From Inonotus obliquus (Eukaryota; Basidiomycota; Agaricomycetes; Hymenochaetales; Hymenochaetaceae): DNA of 64,000 bases. Below, piece after piece: positions 40,768 to 52,900 of this stretch. Positions within the stretch are counted from its first letter, which is position 1. Each line of letters starts with the position of its first letter. Under the pieces are notes generated by a model. That model searched no databases and had not been told where the DNA came from. It saw only the letters and a program-made list of their open reading frames with translations. Location: the NCBI GenBank assembly GCA_032164295.1, contig JAJHTX010000013.1, positions 930,001 through 994,000 of the forward strand, given 5' to 3'. A program made the position numbers and the translations under genes.

Positions 40768-42480
40768 TCTGGTCTGTGTCTGGTAGCAAGGTGAGGGATG
40801 CTTTCCGTGCGAATATCAATAGTTAGAGATCGGAGGGAGGGGCCTCCCAATGAACCCAGCATATGAATATAAGGCTGGCCCCCGCCGTTCCATTCTGGCT
40901 TAGAGCCACCCCTTCACCCTTTGACGGGGCAGGTTTCTTTTGTTACCGTCTTGCCCTATTTGAGTCGACTTAGCGCAATCAGAGGCTCAACGGAGACCAC
41001 TTACTCGGGACAATGTTGGTGGATAGTGCAGATTACAAGAGCACCGGCACCAGAATATAGTTCTTGTAATGCAACACCATGAAAGGTTGGCCAAAGTTTC
41101 CGTCTATGGCAACACGATCCGCAATTAGGACCAAAGCTTCACGCCTTAATTTGCACACTCTTTTGCCTTCGCGATGGCCCGCAGCGCCTTTCCGCTTCAT
41201 AACTGTCCGTCAAGGCGCCTAAGACGGCGCGGCTCAACGACGACCCAACATAACATTCTTGGGTACACCCTCTATTATACTTACATAGGGATCTCTGAGG
41301 GCATGGGATCTTGCCGCTTAATGGAATAGTTTCGACATTACGTCCCTGTTGCAGACAAACGAAGACGACGAGATTCTTGTGATTCCTCCTGCCTTCCACC
41401 GTGGGGGTTGTCTTTGTTACCATGAGCTTCCTGGATCCGAGGCTCAGTAAATTCCGCCTGAAGAGGACTAACTGGCATACCACGTGTCCATTGTTTTGAC
41501 ACTATAGCTATAGGTCTCATTAGCAATCAACCCCAGCACGCCGGAGCAACAGAAAATGTTTTAAAAAAATTCAAGTTTCCCCGATTAGAACATCAGAAAC
41601 AAATTGAAGGCGTTGAACGTTCGTTTCTGAGTTGACCATCAAATTCGTTGTCATCTCTAACTCTCCAAATGAAGAAGTTGAGTCTCACGCATCGGTCAAC
41701 ATATGCAAACAACATGGTGCCCTACTTTGCAGGTCGTTGCGGTCTCATTAATAATCTCATTCATCTTCGTCGCTCATAATCAGCGCGCTTTGGCTCGGAC
41801 GTGTATGATCTCCAGAGAATGTTCACAAGTTTTTCTGTCTGTGGCATTCAAGACTTTCGTTTCCTCTTGGTGAAAGTGGGGCAGAACTCTATGGTTGCCG
41901 CGAAACCGCCGCATCTCTGCGCCAGGCATACACCAGCATCTTACTCATGGCGGCGTAGATAGGCAGTAGAAATATACAGTGTTCTTCCTGTAGAGTGCGT
42001 GACATGCCTTATCTCCCCAAGGAGCTGTTTCAGCAGTCGGGCGCGTTATATCGGACTAACTCTGCTTCAACAAACGGGACACTATCGCCGTTCAATGGTC
42101 TTGTATTACGCATTGCGCATCTTGTCTGTCACGCAGTTACCTCTTCTGTCTTCGGTCACTCGTGGAAAAGGTATGAAATTCAGCTTCTTGGACATTCCTC
42201 TTCCACCCAGCAACTTGTTTGCTTCCAACCGGATGGTGAAGTCATTCCGTGGGTGTCCTTGACATACGAGCGCTTGACCAGCATCTTCGCGTAATGTGGA
42301 TCGGAATAAGAGCCCCCGAAGCTCAATAACTTGGCAGCCATCATCGAACATTAGTTTTGCCATTGAAACTGTTTCGGAAGTTGAAGCTCAAGAGCAGTAC
42401 ATACAACGATGCCGGGGTATTTGGCGTGAAGTGCTGATGCAAAGGGGGAATCATCTATGACTCGGAGTAAATAGAAATTG
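40768..42480. other. Stretch without a recognisable gene
   Basis: It contains the promoter side of the 795-residue protein gene and several unrelated short frames (up to about 115 codons) without domain resemblance or splice continuity. Confidence 0.4.
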
Positions 42481-42483
42481 CTA

Positions 42484-42605
42484 TTCCGGTGGTCGGTGAA
42501 TGGCTTGAGGCTGTGGGGATGTTACACGAGGGAAAGGTGGTGAATCTGAGTCATTTGTTATGCTCATAGAGATAACAAATAACAGAATATACTAGTAGAA
42601 AATAA
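42484..42605 (+). repeat. Direct repeat D, copy 1
   Basis: Begins CCGGTGGTCGGTGAATG, then GGGATGTTACAC and AGAGATAACAAA; the same ordered words recur at 43267-43400. Confidence 0.55.
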
Positions 42606-42860
42606 TATTGGTATATTTCATAGATTATATAGAATGCGTTCATCCGATCTACTAGTATGGGCGACTCGTACTCTTCTAGCTCGAAAGATATCAAGTACGA
42701 CTCACTGCTCGACAGTTCTAGGGTTATGTTTTCAAGCCACCTTTGATCGCCTTTTCCAATTTCAATTTTGCTCTTTTTTTTTCGTATCAAAGTGGTTTGC
42801 GCTAAGTATCACGAAGGTATAATAGCGAAAGGATGGGTGGCGCATGGCGTTGCTCCCCGC

Positions 42861-43262
42861 ATGACATCAGATAATCAACTTGTTCAACCAAAAAGAAAGA
42901 AGAGAATCGGAAAACCAAGTAAAAATGAACAGATAGAGTCAAAGGAAAGCAAAAGCAAGAGAGTCTTATTTGACCTAGACCACGTTGTATATCATGAAGA
43001 TGGGGATGGGTCTGATGGGGATGGGTCTGATGGGGAACCATCAAAGACTTCCACTAGTAAAACCGGGACTAACAAGAAACCACTAGCATCTTGCCTGAAA
43101 CGCGAGCCTAAGAAAAGGAAAATGGAGAGATATTTCAGGGAATCTATGAATCATGGCAAAGAGAACTTGAAAGGGTTTGGTAATAGATGGCTGAAAGGCC
43201 AGAGACGCGACTCGGACGACGAAGGTGCTGAAGTAGAAGGGAAATCATCAAAGAATGCGTAA
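42861..43262 (+). CDS. Small basic ORF, function unknown
   Basis: 133 codons from ATG 42861. Lys/Arg-rich segments (QPKRKKRIGKPSKNEQ, KREPKKRKMERYF) surround an acidic tandem repeat (DGDGSDGDGSDGE) encoded by repeats of GATGGGGATGGGTCT. Looks like a disordered nuclear-type protein. The frame is open upstream of the ATG. It lies between two direct repeats of about 120 bp. It may be a real gene, a fragment, or part of a small repeat unit. Confidence 0.3.
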   Translation: MTSDNQLVQPKRKKRIGKPSKNEQIESKESKSKRVLFDLDHVVYHEDGDGSDGDGSDGEPSKTSTSKTGTNKKPLASCLKREPKKRKMERYFRESMNHGKENLKGFGNRWLKGQRRDSDDEGAEVEGKSSKNA

Positions 43263-43266
43263 AGTC

Positions 43267-43400
43267 TGTTATCCCGGTGGTCGGTGAATGTAGAGAGTGA
43301 GGATGTGAGGATGTTACACAAAGGAAAGGGGTGGCTCGATTGTTATTCTCAGAGATAACAAAGAGTAGAATACAGAATAGAAAGTAGTATACAGTGATGG
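43267..43400 (+). repeat. Direct repeat D, copy 2
   Basis: CCGGTGGTCGGTGAATG, GAGGATGTTACAC and AGAGATAACAAAGAG, in the same order and orientation as copy 1, about 780 bases downstream of it. Confidence 0.55.
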
Positions 43401-43454
43401 TGGTGATAAATTGTTAGAAAATCTTTGGTGGCGTGCTACCAAAGATTGTAGTCT

Positions 43455-43512
43455 GCGCGGAGGTGGCGGAAATAGCCGAAAACATCTTGTTCCCAAACCG
43501 CCACCTCCGCGC
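43455..43512. repeat. Perfect 15-bp inverted repeat
   Basis: GCGCGGAGGTGGCGG at 43455-43469 and its exact complement at 43498-43512, with a 28-base loop. It could form a stable hairpin or be two ends of a small decayed element. Confidence 0.6.
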
Positions 43513-44394
43513 GCCAACATTAGTGCTCTCAATACAAGCAAAATCGCTATTTTACCTGTACTTCCCCTACCATCTATTCTCTGTCTCTTTTCTCGTTACA
43601 ACACGAATAGGGTCTTGAAATATTGAACGGCCTTTTCACTGTATCGTTCTTTGCCACTTGGGCATGCCATGCGACTTTCCTTGTGCCGTCTCTTCCCCTC
43701 CAAACCCACATCCTCTTTGCCAACTCGCTCACCGTCTCTGGCTCTGGCTGTCTCTTCGTCCAATCACAGTCCCAGTTGCCTACCATTTCTATTACTTCGT
43801 GTATTACCTGAGACTTCAAACTACGATGTTGGTCCTACGGTAGTGACGCGACATTGCAACATGTCCTCGTTCACTCATCTCATGCGAAATTACATGACAA
43901 CGCTGGTCGTACATTCACTTCCCTCCATTGCAACGTCTGTTGTATAAGCAAACACTACATGGCGACACTGGTCGTACATTCATCTCATTTCATTGTGACA
44001 TCTGTCAAAAAACATGTGCCATGCATTCATTGCCATCGCTGAGATGCGCCATTCCACACCATGTTGGTATGTTATCCGCCGCCGCTTTACCAGTACATGC
44101 AATGACCGCTTCCTGGCTTGTTGCAACTTCTTTCGTTCCTACCACCAACTCCGACGCGTCACATCATAGCTAGCAGTCCTCATCGCAAATTCCATCCTCA
44201 AAGTCCTGTTATTCCACGTAATTCACCAAGCTATGTATACCATTAATATTCTCCTTACTGCTCTTCTCTATTTTTTGTTTAGCAATGGCTAAAAGACGCG
44301 TTTTAGACCTGATGCTACCGCAACTGCAACTGAGTCATGCATCTACCAGCCCTATTCAATCCTGCCACTCGATCAATTACAGAAGCAACCATTC

Positions 44395-44665
44395 GGGCTG
44401 TGATGCTGCATGTGCGAGGACCTGCCCTGCCCTGCTTCCACAACCATTTGGGTTGTGATGCCGCTTGTGCGATGACCTCTGTCTGCTCCATGACCATCTG
44501 GGTTATGATGCTGCATGACCCCTGCTCTATTGCACAACTATTTGGGTTGTGATGCCGCCTATGCGATGATCTCTGTCTCTCTTTCTCGCAACCCTGCATT
44601 GTGATGAGACCTCTCCTCCCCCATAACCACCTCGGTTATGATGCCGCCCTTCGCGATGATACCCT
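44395..44665 (+). repeat. Imperfect tandem repeat, about five units
   Basis: Units of roughly 45-70 bases, each with a form of CATTTGGGTTGTGATGCCGC followed by TGCGATGACCTCTGTC. Units vary in length. Confidence 0.6.
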
Positions 44666-47600
44666 CACGATGCCCTCTGCCTCGCGATGCACCTTCCTGC
44701 TTGTCTCCGGACCACATAACACCAAGTCAAAGAACTGAATGTGCGACGTGCTCTTCGCTCTTGTCACCGCAGGCTCTCAGAACGCCCAATTGTTTGTGTT
44801 GGCCGGCGGCTTTCGATAAGATCCCGTGGATCTCCATGGTAGACACTGAGCCAGAAGAGGATCGTGTCATCCCATCGAACATCTCAGAACGGCCTATGCC
44901 GTATCCTCCTGATCTCGCTCCGACAACTGCTGTCGATTCTCCGCTTAAGGAGCGTCCGTTGTCCCTTGATAGCCTGACGGACGACTATGCGTCAAAGATG
45001 CAGCCTAGTGCGACCGTCTGTGTCTGTTCTTTCCGTTGACACCGGGTTCCATCACTTGATGCCTCTTGCTTATGCTCCGTATCTCCATGATCCGGATGCC
45101 TCTTCTCCGCTTGCAAGCCCTTTTAGGCTGTACTTATTGGAACCTTGTTCTCGGCTCACTATCGACCTCACGACCATCAAGTTCCTTCTTGAACAAACTT
45201 GCATACGACACAACGTATTCTCAAGCAGACAACATTTTAACCATAACTTTCCTTATTCATCAATCGTTGAGACGATGACTTACACGTCTTACCAAAAACA
45301 TCATCGACGTCCTTTTCCTGACTTGCAAGGAGGTCTGCCGCTTGCCTGTGGTCAACATCTCGACTTTCGTTCCCAAACCCATCTTGCCCTCGGCAAAGAC
45401 CACAAAGGTCTCGCCAAGTGGGGGGTTTACAATCTCCTTGCTCCTACCCTTTGCGTCTCTTCCAATATATCTGATGCGAATGCGCTTGGTGCTGCGAAAG
45501 CGAGCGCCTCAGGCGCAGCATCCCTATTCTATGGCACGGAGAACTTTGGTGGCGCAAAATGTCTCCCATCTAGAGAGCATCTGGATGTCATCAACGCCTT
45601 CTTAGCTGGAATACATCTATTTGAACTAGCCTTGTACATAAATGATAAAACCCTACCTCATCCTCCACTGTATCGAGGACACACTGCCGTTGCTATTAAC
45701 GGTCGTATCGGGCGGCAAGTTTACCTGGTCGGCAATACAAGAACGCCTGCACGATAAACCTGACCAGAACATTCGGTCTACCGGATCAACCTCACACCCA
45801 GGTGGAGGCAGTAGTAAACAGGTGGGCCATAATCGCAGGAAGCAAATCCTCATCCTGGTCTCCTGTTGCTAAGTCCAGGACAAGCGGTTTCGTAAATCGG
45901 GTTAATGTCCTTGGCCAGACCGTTTTCCTTGATGGGAACCTGCTCTCTCCTCCGTTAGGCTGTGACGTCTCGAATGCAACTGTCAACCGTCCTCCTGCCA
46001 TTGATAGGCGAGGACCTTTTAGTGGTCCTCGGCCGGATCCTCCAACGGAAGTTCTTCGAGCCCATCTATCTCCCTGTTGAAACAGGCTGATGTGGTTCTT
46101 CCGCCACAACAGTGAGCTGCTCCTTTGACCTCCGCAGTTGCAAGCCCGAACACCCTTGCAATAGCGCCTGGACCTAGAGTGTTCTCTCCGCTCACACCCC
46201 ACCTAGCATCCCACCGCAAGCACAACTTATCTGTCAAGCAGTTAACTCATTCTGATATTCACGACCTGTTCAGTCTGGAACACGAGTTGAGAGTGCAGGT
46301 CGAGCGGAATGGCACGCTGGATATCCTCAAAAGGACGATGCTTTAGATGTGGAGGCGAGGTCGTTCAGATTAACGCTGCTCAGGCGTCTGTCCAGAAGGG
46401 TGACGATGCCATTGTCATGGGGCACCCGCAAATGGGTAGCGCACAAAAGGCGGCGAAGTTCTCACCCGGGCAACTTGGTTTTTGGCTCCTAACATCCCGG
46501 GGATCTCGATGCCTCGACGCGTCGCCAGCTCCTACGCCCTGGGTGTCGAGCATCTCGAAGCACGATGTCGGGTGGACTCTGGGAGCCGGGGCTGATAGAG
46601 GCAGCCGGCACCCATACTTCTCCCTCAGAAAGTTGCTTACAGTGCACAAACTAGATTAACAAGAATACTCTTGGAGCAAACCGAGAAAGCGCAGAATGCA
46701 ACTTGGCGTATTCCATACTTTACATCCAATCAATCCGTCAACATCTATCATCTATGACTCGTACTATCTTGGGTGATACTGATGTCGTGGTTATCGATCC
46801 ATTGAACAACACAGAAGAACGTTTACGCACTGGCAGAGAGACCAAAGTCTCGGGGGAATGAGCCTGACTTGAAAATTTTAAAGTTCGAGGAGCTTGACCA
46901 TCCGAGATCAGTTAACACATCGATTCCTCAATGACAGACCACAAACCACATGAGAGTGATGAGACATAGACATGAGAGCTAGAAATATCATTCCAACGTG
47001 AATGTCAACCGACTTGCACATTAGCTACCATTCACGCATTTATCAACATACGAGCTACAACAGAGATCAGTTTCGAGAGAGTTTTGAAGGGGAGGGGAGG
47101 TCAAGTTGTGCCACCAGTGGTTGAGGGTTGAGGTTGGCAACTGATTGTCATTGAGCATAAGACCAAGCAGGACAACACCTTACTCGTTTCGTTTCTTGCC
47201 CTTCCTGAACCGGAGACAACACGAAAGGCTAGTATTTGACCGTGCGAGAGTGTAGGCAGACAATTCATGGTAAGTAGGACACTACGACACCGTCGTACCA
47301 ACAATGTATGTGCTGTCCCTAATAGGAGGCCAACTCCCACGCAAGCCAGGAAAGCATGCGCAAATAATGTGCAAACTGCTGAGTGCCTGATCGATCTAGC
47401 ACTAGTGACTCTTTCTTTCCCACTTCCTTCAGTTCGCTGCTCGTTATGCCAGCCCGGCTTGGGTCTGAGGATCCTTGTCTCCCGAAGGCTCGTGGATCTA
47501 TTGGGAAGACTTCCTGGAATAAGTGAAATGCGACTACGACGAGATTCAGATTCCTTGGACCGAATGAATCCCACAGCACCTCTCTATTCATCAGCAGTCA

Positions 47601-47832
47601 TTGGATGATATACTCTATCCGTGTTGGTAGCTCGGGTTACTTTCCTCTTTCAAGTCTTCCAGTTGGACTGAGTGGGGGACAATTTAGAGACATGGCAGCA
47701 TCTAGTAAGTCAGCTTAAAGTCGAGGAGGACAGCTCTGTTATTCTTTATTTCACGAAATCGAGTCTAGAAACACTTTCGGGGTTGTAAGGGGTGACTATG
47801 GTCACCAAAGGCATTCTCTCTATCCCATGCCC

Positions 47833-47859
47833 TGGTTGGTTGGTTGGTTGGTTGGTTGG
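47833..47859 (+). repeat. TGGT microsatellite
   Basis: Nearly seven perfect tandem copies of the tetranucleotide TGGT. Confidence 0.9.
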
Positions 47860-48156
47860 CTGACGATTTCAAGGCCGATTGATTGCAACTCAGATAATTC
47901 ATGGTGCTGACATGCTTTGCACAGTTAATATGCTCAGAGATTACGTATCTTCATTCTTTGCCAGGCACAATCCTTCATCAGCACATTTAATAGCCCTATT
48001 GAGGTATTCATCTCCCCCCCTTTTGCGATTATAACTGGGAAAGCATTCGATGCTGGAACTCATCCATGCTTTGAACAAGGCTCTCTCTGCGATGGGATTT
48101 GCCTCGCCGCGCCCGCGCCCAAGTCGGTGTCCATTTCGTGCGCAATCATGAGCCGA

Positions 48157-48164
48157 TATAAAAC
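48157..48164 (+). promoter_or_regulatory. TATA box of the 48.2-kb chitinase
   Basis: TATAAAAC, about 80 bases upstream of the ATG at 48239. Confidence 0.55.
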
Positions 48165-48238
48165 TCTCAAAGTGTAACGTTGTTCTCGACTGCTATTTCT
48201 TCTCTGTTCCTAACTGCTCACGTTCCTTCAATACAGTG

Positions 48239-49463
48239 ATGTTCTGGAAATCGCTCGCTTCGGCAATAGTCCTGTTATCTTCTCTCGTCACCCTATTCCA
48301 GGTTGCGAGTTGCTCTCATGCTTACCTAGGTAAAAGAAGCACTATGGAAGAGACAATGTCACAAAGTGATCCTACCCAGGAGGCAACTTCGACTGAATCC
48401 TCAGCAACGGATGAAGTTCCTTCTGAGCCCACTAGTGGTAGCAATAGCTCTAGTAGTAGCGTTACAAAGTTTGTCATCTATAGTAGTGATTGGTTAGACA
48501 GTCCTGTGCCAGATATTTCTGACATCGAGGGCTTCAACGTCGTGTAAGACCGTCCTTTCTGCCTCGTTTTAATGCTAATGATTTCTCCAGCGCCCTGTCT
48601 TTCCTTCTCAGCACAGGTATGCCTGGTGGCCATTTGGAGTACTGGGCGGCGATGGACAAGGCAGAGCGCCAGGGTATCAAGCAACAGTACAATGATGCAG
48701 GCATCAAGGTTATTGTCTCAGCTTTCGGCGAAACAGAGGTACCAACGACTATGGGATATGACCCCACGCAACTCGCGCAGGATATGGCCCAGTGGGTAAT
48801 TGAATATGACTTCGATGGCATTGACGTGAATTACGAGGATACGGGCGCAATAGAAGCTAGGGATGGACAAGGTGAAGAGTGGGTGTCGATATTCACGAAG
48901 GAACTTAGAAGTAAATTGCCACAGGGCCAGTTCCTTATTACTCATGCGCGTACGTTCATTCTTCTTCTCTTTGGCATCCTGTGCCGCTGATTTATGTCCC
49001 ATGAAGCGTTGGCCCCGTGGTTTTCTCAAGAAAACTACCCTATTGGCTACCAGAAGGTCCATGAAGCTGTCGGTGACATGATTGATTGGGTCAGCTCCTT
49101 CCCTCCCACGGAATACAATTGGTTTTTGACTCATCTTCGTTACAGTACAATATTCAGTTTTACAACCAGAACGATTACCTTGACTGCGAGACCATTGTCT
49201 CCGCATCGTCAACGAAGTATCCGGGGAGTGCACTGGCCGAGATAGCTCGCGCAGGTATTCCTCCCGAGAAACTCGTTCTTGGCAAGCCAGAAGCACAGGA
49301 CCATGCCAATAATGGATACATGCCACCCGATAATCTTGCTGAGTGCGTCAAAGCAGCGAAAGAAATGGGTGTGGTCGGCGGTGTGATGACTTGGAAGTAC
49401 GCACCAGGCGCCGCGGATTGGATAAGAACTGTTCGCTCACAGTCCTGGCCAGAAGGCTCTTAG
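48239..49463 (+). CDS. GH18 chitinase-like protein with altered catalytic motif
   Basis: Four exons. A signal peptide MFWKSLASAIVLLSSLVTLF, then a Ser/Thr-rich leader and KFVIYSSDWLD. After a 47-nt intron, VALSFLLSTGMPGGHLEYW, VIVSAFGETEVPT and DFDGIDVNYED. After two more introns, APWFSQENYPIGYQKVHEAV, then YNIQFYNQND, EKLVLGKPEA and GVMTWKYAPGAADWIRTVRS, stop TAG 49461-49463. The barrel strands and QFYNQ motif fit the small secreted GH18 family also seen at 61-63 kb. The motif DxxDxDxE reads DGIDVNYE: the Asp next to the catalytic Glu is Asn. Activity may be reduced or lost; it could act as a chitin-binding lectin-like protein. Confidence 0.88.
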
Positions 49464-49983
49464 ACGCCTCTTTTGTTACTCGGGTTTGCCGCACTCGTTC
49501 AGTTATCGTCATGCCATTCATTATATAGAGAATATTGTAGATCGGGTTCGGTTGTAATGTGTAATAGGAGAACACTATTAGATTTCAAGAAGAGCGTACA
49601 GGGTGTGTCAACGCTGAAGCCCGCCTTCCCTTACCCGGGTTGTTGCAAAGGAGCAATCTAACGTGGGAAAAGCTAAAGTGAGGATCGACATGTTTACAAC
49701 TGACCTTTATACCTCAATCGAAAGCTATTCGTAGGCGTGGCTCGCTTTTTTTTTTTTTGGAAAGACGAGGACCAGGAAACTGTTACAGTGAGAGTTGGAA
49801 GCCAGAAATTTCCTCTCCCGTTCCTCCTTGTCTGTGAAGATTGTTTGATTAAGCAAATCATTTATTGTTACATAAGCATGGCTCCGAATTGGGTAATTTA
49901 TGGCTGACCGCAAAATTTAGCCAAAAAGCTGAAGGTCAACAACTGCTCCTACCACCTCAATTCCTCTTTCCTCATAATCCACC
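49464..49983. other. Intergenic region upstream of mtr4
   Basis: About 520 bases with a poly-T run near 49750. Nothing else supportable. Confidence 0.4.
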
Positions 49984-52900
49984 ATGGATACTAACGAGTT
50001 ATTTTCGTTTATGGACGAGGAGAAGCAGGAGGAGGAGGACTTAGAAGAAGAACAGGAGGAAGCAACCGCTGACCTAGTTGAGGACAGCGTTAAAGATTCG
50101 ACGGAAGTTACACGGAAGCGTAAAGCAGACACGAACGGCGAAGACGCCTTTACAAACGGCATCTCACTGCAGCGGAATGGTTTTGATGACGAGGACGGCC
50201 TGGAACCTGTGTCAAAGAAGCGCAGAGCAGCTTCACCAGCACCGGTCGTGGTGGATGAATTCGAGACGGAGGCAAAACGCGAAGTTGCCGCAAGCGCTGG
50301 TTTGACTGGCACTGTTGAGGCGGGTTCACGGCTTGAGCTCAGGCATCAGGTGCGGCATCAGGTTGCAGTGCCTCCTGGCTACAACTACGTACCAATCGCC
50401 AACCATGTCCCTCCAGCGAAACCTGCGCGGGAGTACAAGTTCACACTTGACCCGTTTCAACAAGTTTCGGTACACGCAATTCAGCGGAACGAGAGTGTGC
50501 TAGTTTCTGCACATACCAGTGCTGGAAAGACGGTTGTTGCTGAATATGCAATTGCTCAGTGCCTGGAGAATAAACAGCGTGTCATCTACACTAGTCCGAT
50601 CAAGGTGTGGATGCTTATTTTTTCTGCTTTCCGTGCTTGCTAACACAATTCTAGGCTCTGAGCAACCAGAAGTACAGAGAGATGCTCGCGGAATTTGGCG
50701 ATGTAGGGCTAATGACAGGAGATGTCACGATCAATCCAACTGCGACCTGTTTGGTTATGACCACTGAGGTGCGTTCTATGTCAGCCTCTTCTGTTATGCA
50801 TCATTAGCTCAGACCAAGTAGATTCTTCGGTCAATGCTTTATCGTGGCTCGGAGATTATGCGCGAAGTCGCATGGGTCATCTTCGACGAAATCCACTATA
50901 TGCGAGACAAGGAGCGTGGTGTAGTATGGGAAGAAACTATCATTCTTCTTCCGCACACCGTCCGCTATGTTTTCCTTTCGGCCACTATTCCGAACGCCAT
51001 GCAATTCGCAGAGTGGATATGCAAATCTCATGAACAGCCATGTCACGTTGTTTACACCGATTTCCGACCCACTCCTCTTCAGCACTATCTCTTCCCACAA
51101 GGGGGCGAAGGTATATATCTTGTCGTAAATGAGAAGGGCGAGTTTAGGGAAGATAACTTTAGCAAGGCGATGGGCTCGCTGGTGGACAGGCAGGGTGAGG
51201 ATCCGGCGGACCCAAAGTCGGGCAAGGGGCGAAAAGGGAAGACGAAGAAAGGCGGAGAGAAGAAGGGTGAGTATATTGACCCACGTTTATTGATTCTTAC
51301 TAAAGATGCATCACCCAGGTCCTTCGGATATCTCGAAGATTATCAAGATGATCATGCTAAAGAACTTCAACCCCGTCATCGTCTTTGCGTTTAGCAAGCG
51401 CGAATGCGAGGCTCTCGCGTTGTCCATGTCCAAGCTGGAGTTCAACAGTGCCGAGGAACAGGACTCCATCACCGAGATCTTTAACAATGCTATCGAAAAC
51501 CTCGCTCCGGAAGATCGACAGCTACCCCAGATTGCCAATATCCTCCCCTTACTGAAGCGAGGCATCGGCATTCACCACGGTGGCCTTCTCCCCATCCTCA
51601 AAGAGGTCATCGAGATTCTCTTCCAGGAGGGCTTCATCAAGGTCCTATTCGCGACCGAGACGTTCTCAATCGGTCTCAACATGCCAGCGAAGACCGTGGT
51701 CTTCACCGACGTCAAGAAGTTTGACGGTACCGATTTCCGGAACTTATCATCCGGAGAGTACATACAAATGTCCGGGAGGGCGGGACGTCGTGGACTTGAT
51801 GACCGAGGCGTTGTTATCATGATGGTGGATCAGAAGCTTGAACCCAGTGCCGCGAAGAACATGATCAAGGGCGAGGCCGATCGTTTGGACTCGGCCTTCC
51901 ATCTTGGTTACAATATGGTGCTGAATCTCATGAAGGTCGAAGGGATCAGTCCTGAATTCATGCTAGAACGTTGTTTTTACCAGTTCCAGAACAATGCGCA
52001 CATCCCTATGTTAGAACAAGGCAAGTTATCACGAAAGTAACCAAGAAGCATTGCTGATCAGTTTCGCAGAACTAAAGGACGCGGAAGAGAAAAAGGCGAC
52101 AATCACAATTCCGGATGAAAAGCTTGTTGCGGAGTACTACGAATACCGACAACAGTTGGACCAAATGGGGTCTGATTTCCGCGAAGTTATCACCCATCCG
52201 ACGTATAGCCTTCCCTTCATGCAACCAGGTCGATTAGTTAAGGTCAAGTATCAAAAGCTTGACTTTGGCTGGGGCGTGATCATCAATTATCAGAAACGAC
52301 TTCCTCCAAAAGTACGCTTCCATTTTCTCGGTGTTGTTTCCTCTCTAACTGAAACTTGCTAGAATCGACCTGCTCCGGTGTCTGAGGACATTCCTCCTCA
52401 TCAACAGTACATTGTCGATGTCCTTCTGAACTGTTCGAAAGGTTCCTACCTGCCGAAAGAGCGCAACGTCACTGCTCCGACACCGGGTGGTGTATTGCCA
52501 TGTCCACCAGGAGAGAAGGGCGAACCGCTGGTCGTCCCTGTTCTTCTCTCAACAATCGAAGGGATAAGCCTCATACGAATATTCCTACCGAAAGACCTTC
52601 GACCTTTACAAGCGCGGGAGACGTCGTGGAAGAGCGTGTTAGAAGTGCACCGACGGATGAAGGATGGGGTACCGCTGTTGGATCCTATACAGAACATGGG
52701 TATCAAGGACGAGAAGTTTAGGCAACTCGTCAAGGTAAGCTCTCCGTCTCAAACACACTTCACACCGACTCATTCACTTCTTCTCTGCAGAAAATCGAAA
52801 TCATGGAGGGCAAGATGTTCTCAAGTCCCTTGCACAAGGATCCCCGATTACCAGAACTATACAGTCTGTACGCCGAGAAACAGCAATGTCAAACACGAAT

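Larger units (their letters stand above)
43520..48150. other. Gene-poor region with tandem repeats
   Basis: Frames up to 256 codons occur (44987-45757) but lack domain resemblance, and codon use looks random. Imperfect tandem repeats of about 65 bases are present at about 43855-44010 (GCGACACTGGTCGTACATTC words) and 44395-44665. Probably decayed repeats. Confidence 0.4.

Noticed and set aside
44987..45757. A 256-codon open frame in the gene-poor region.
   Set aside because: No domain, no splice continuity, a composition of low-complexity type and a repeat-rich setting; treated as chance.
46309..46659. A short frame starting CFRCGGE, suggesting a zinc ribbon.
   Set aside because: Only one Cys pair and no downstream similarity; too little to call.
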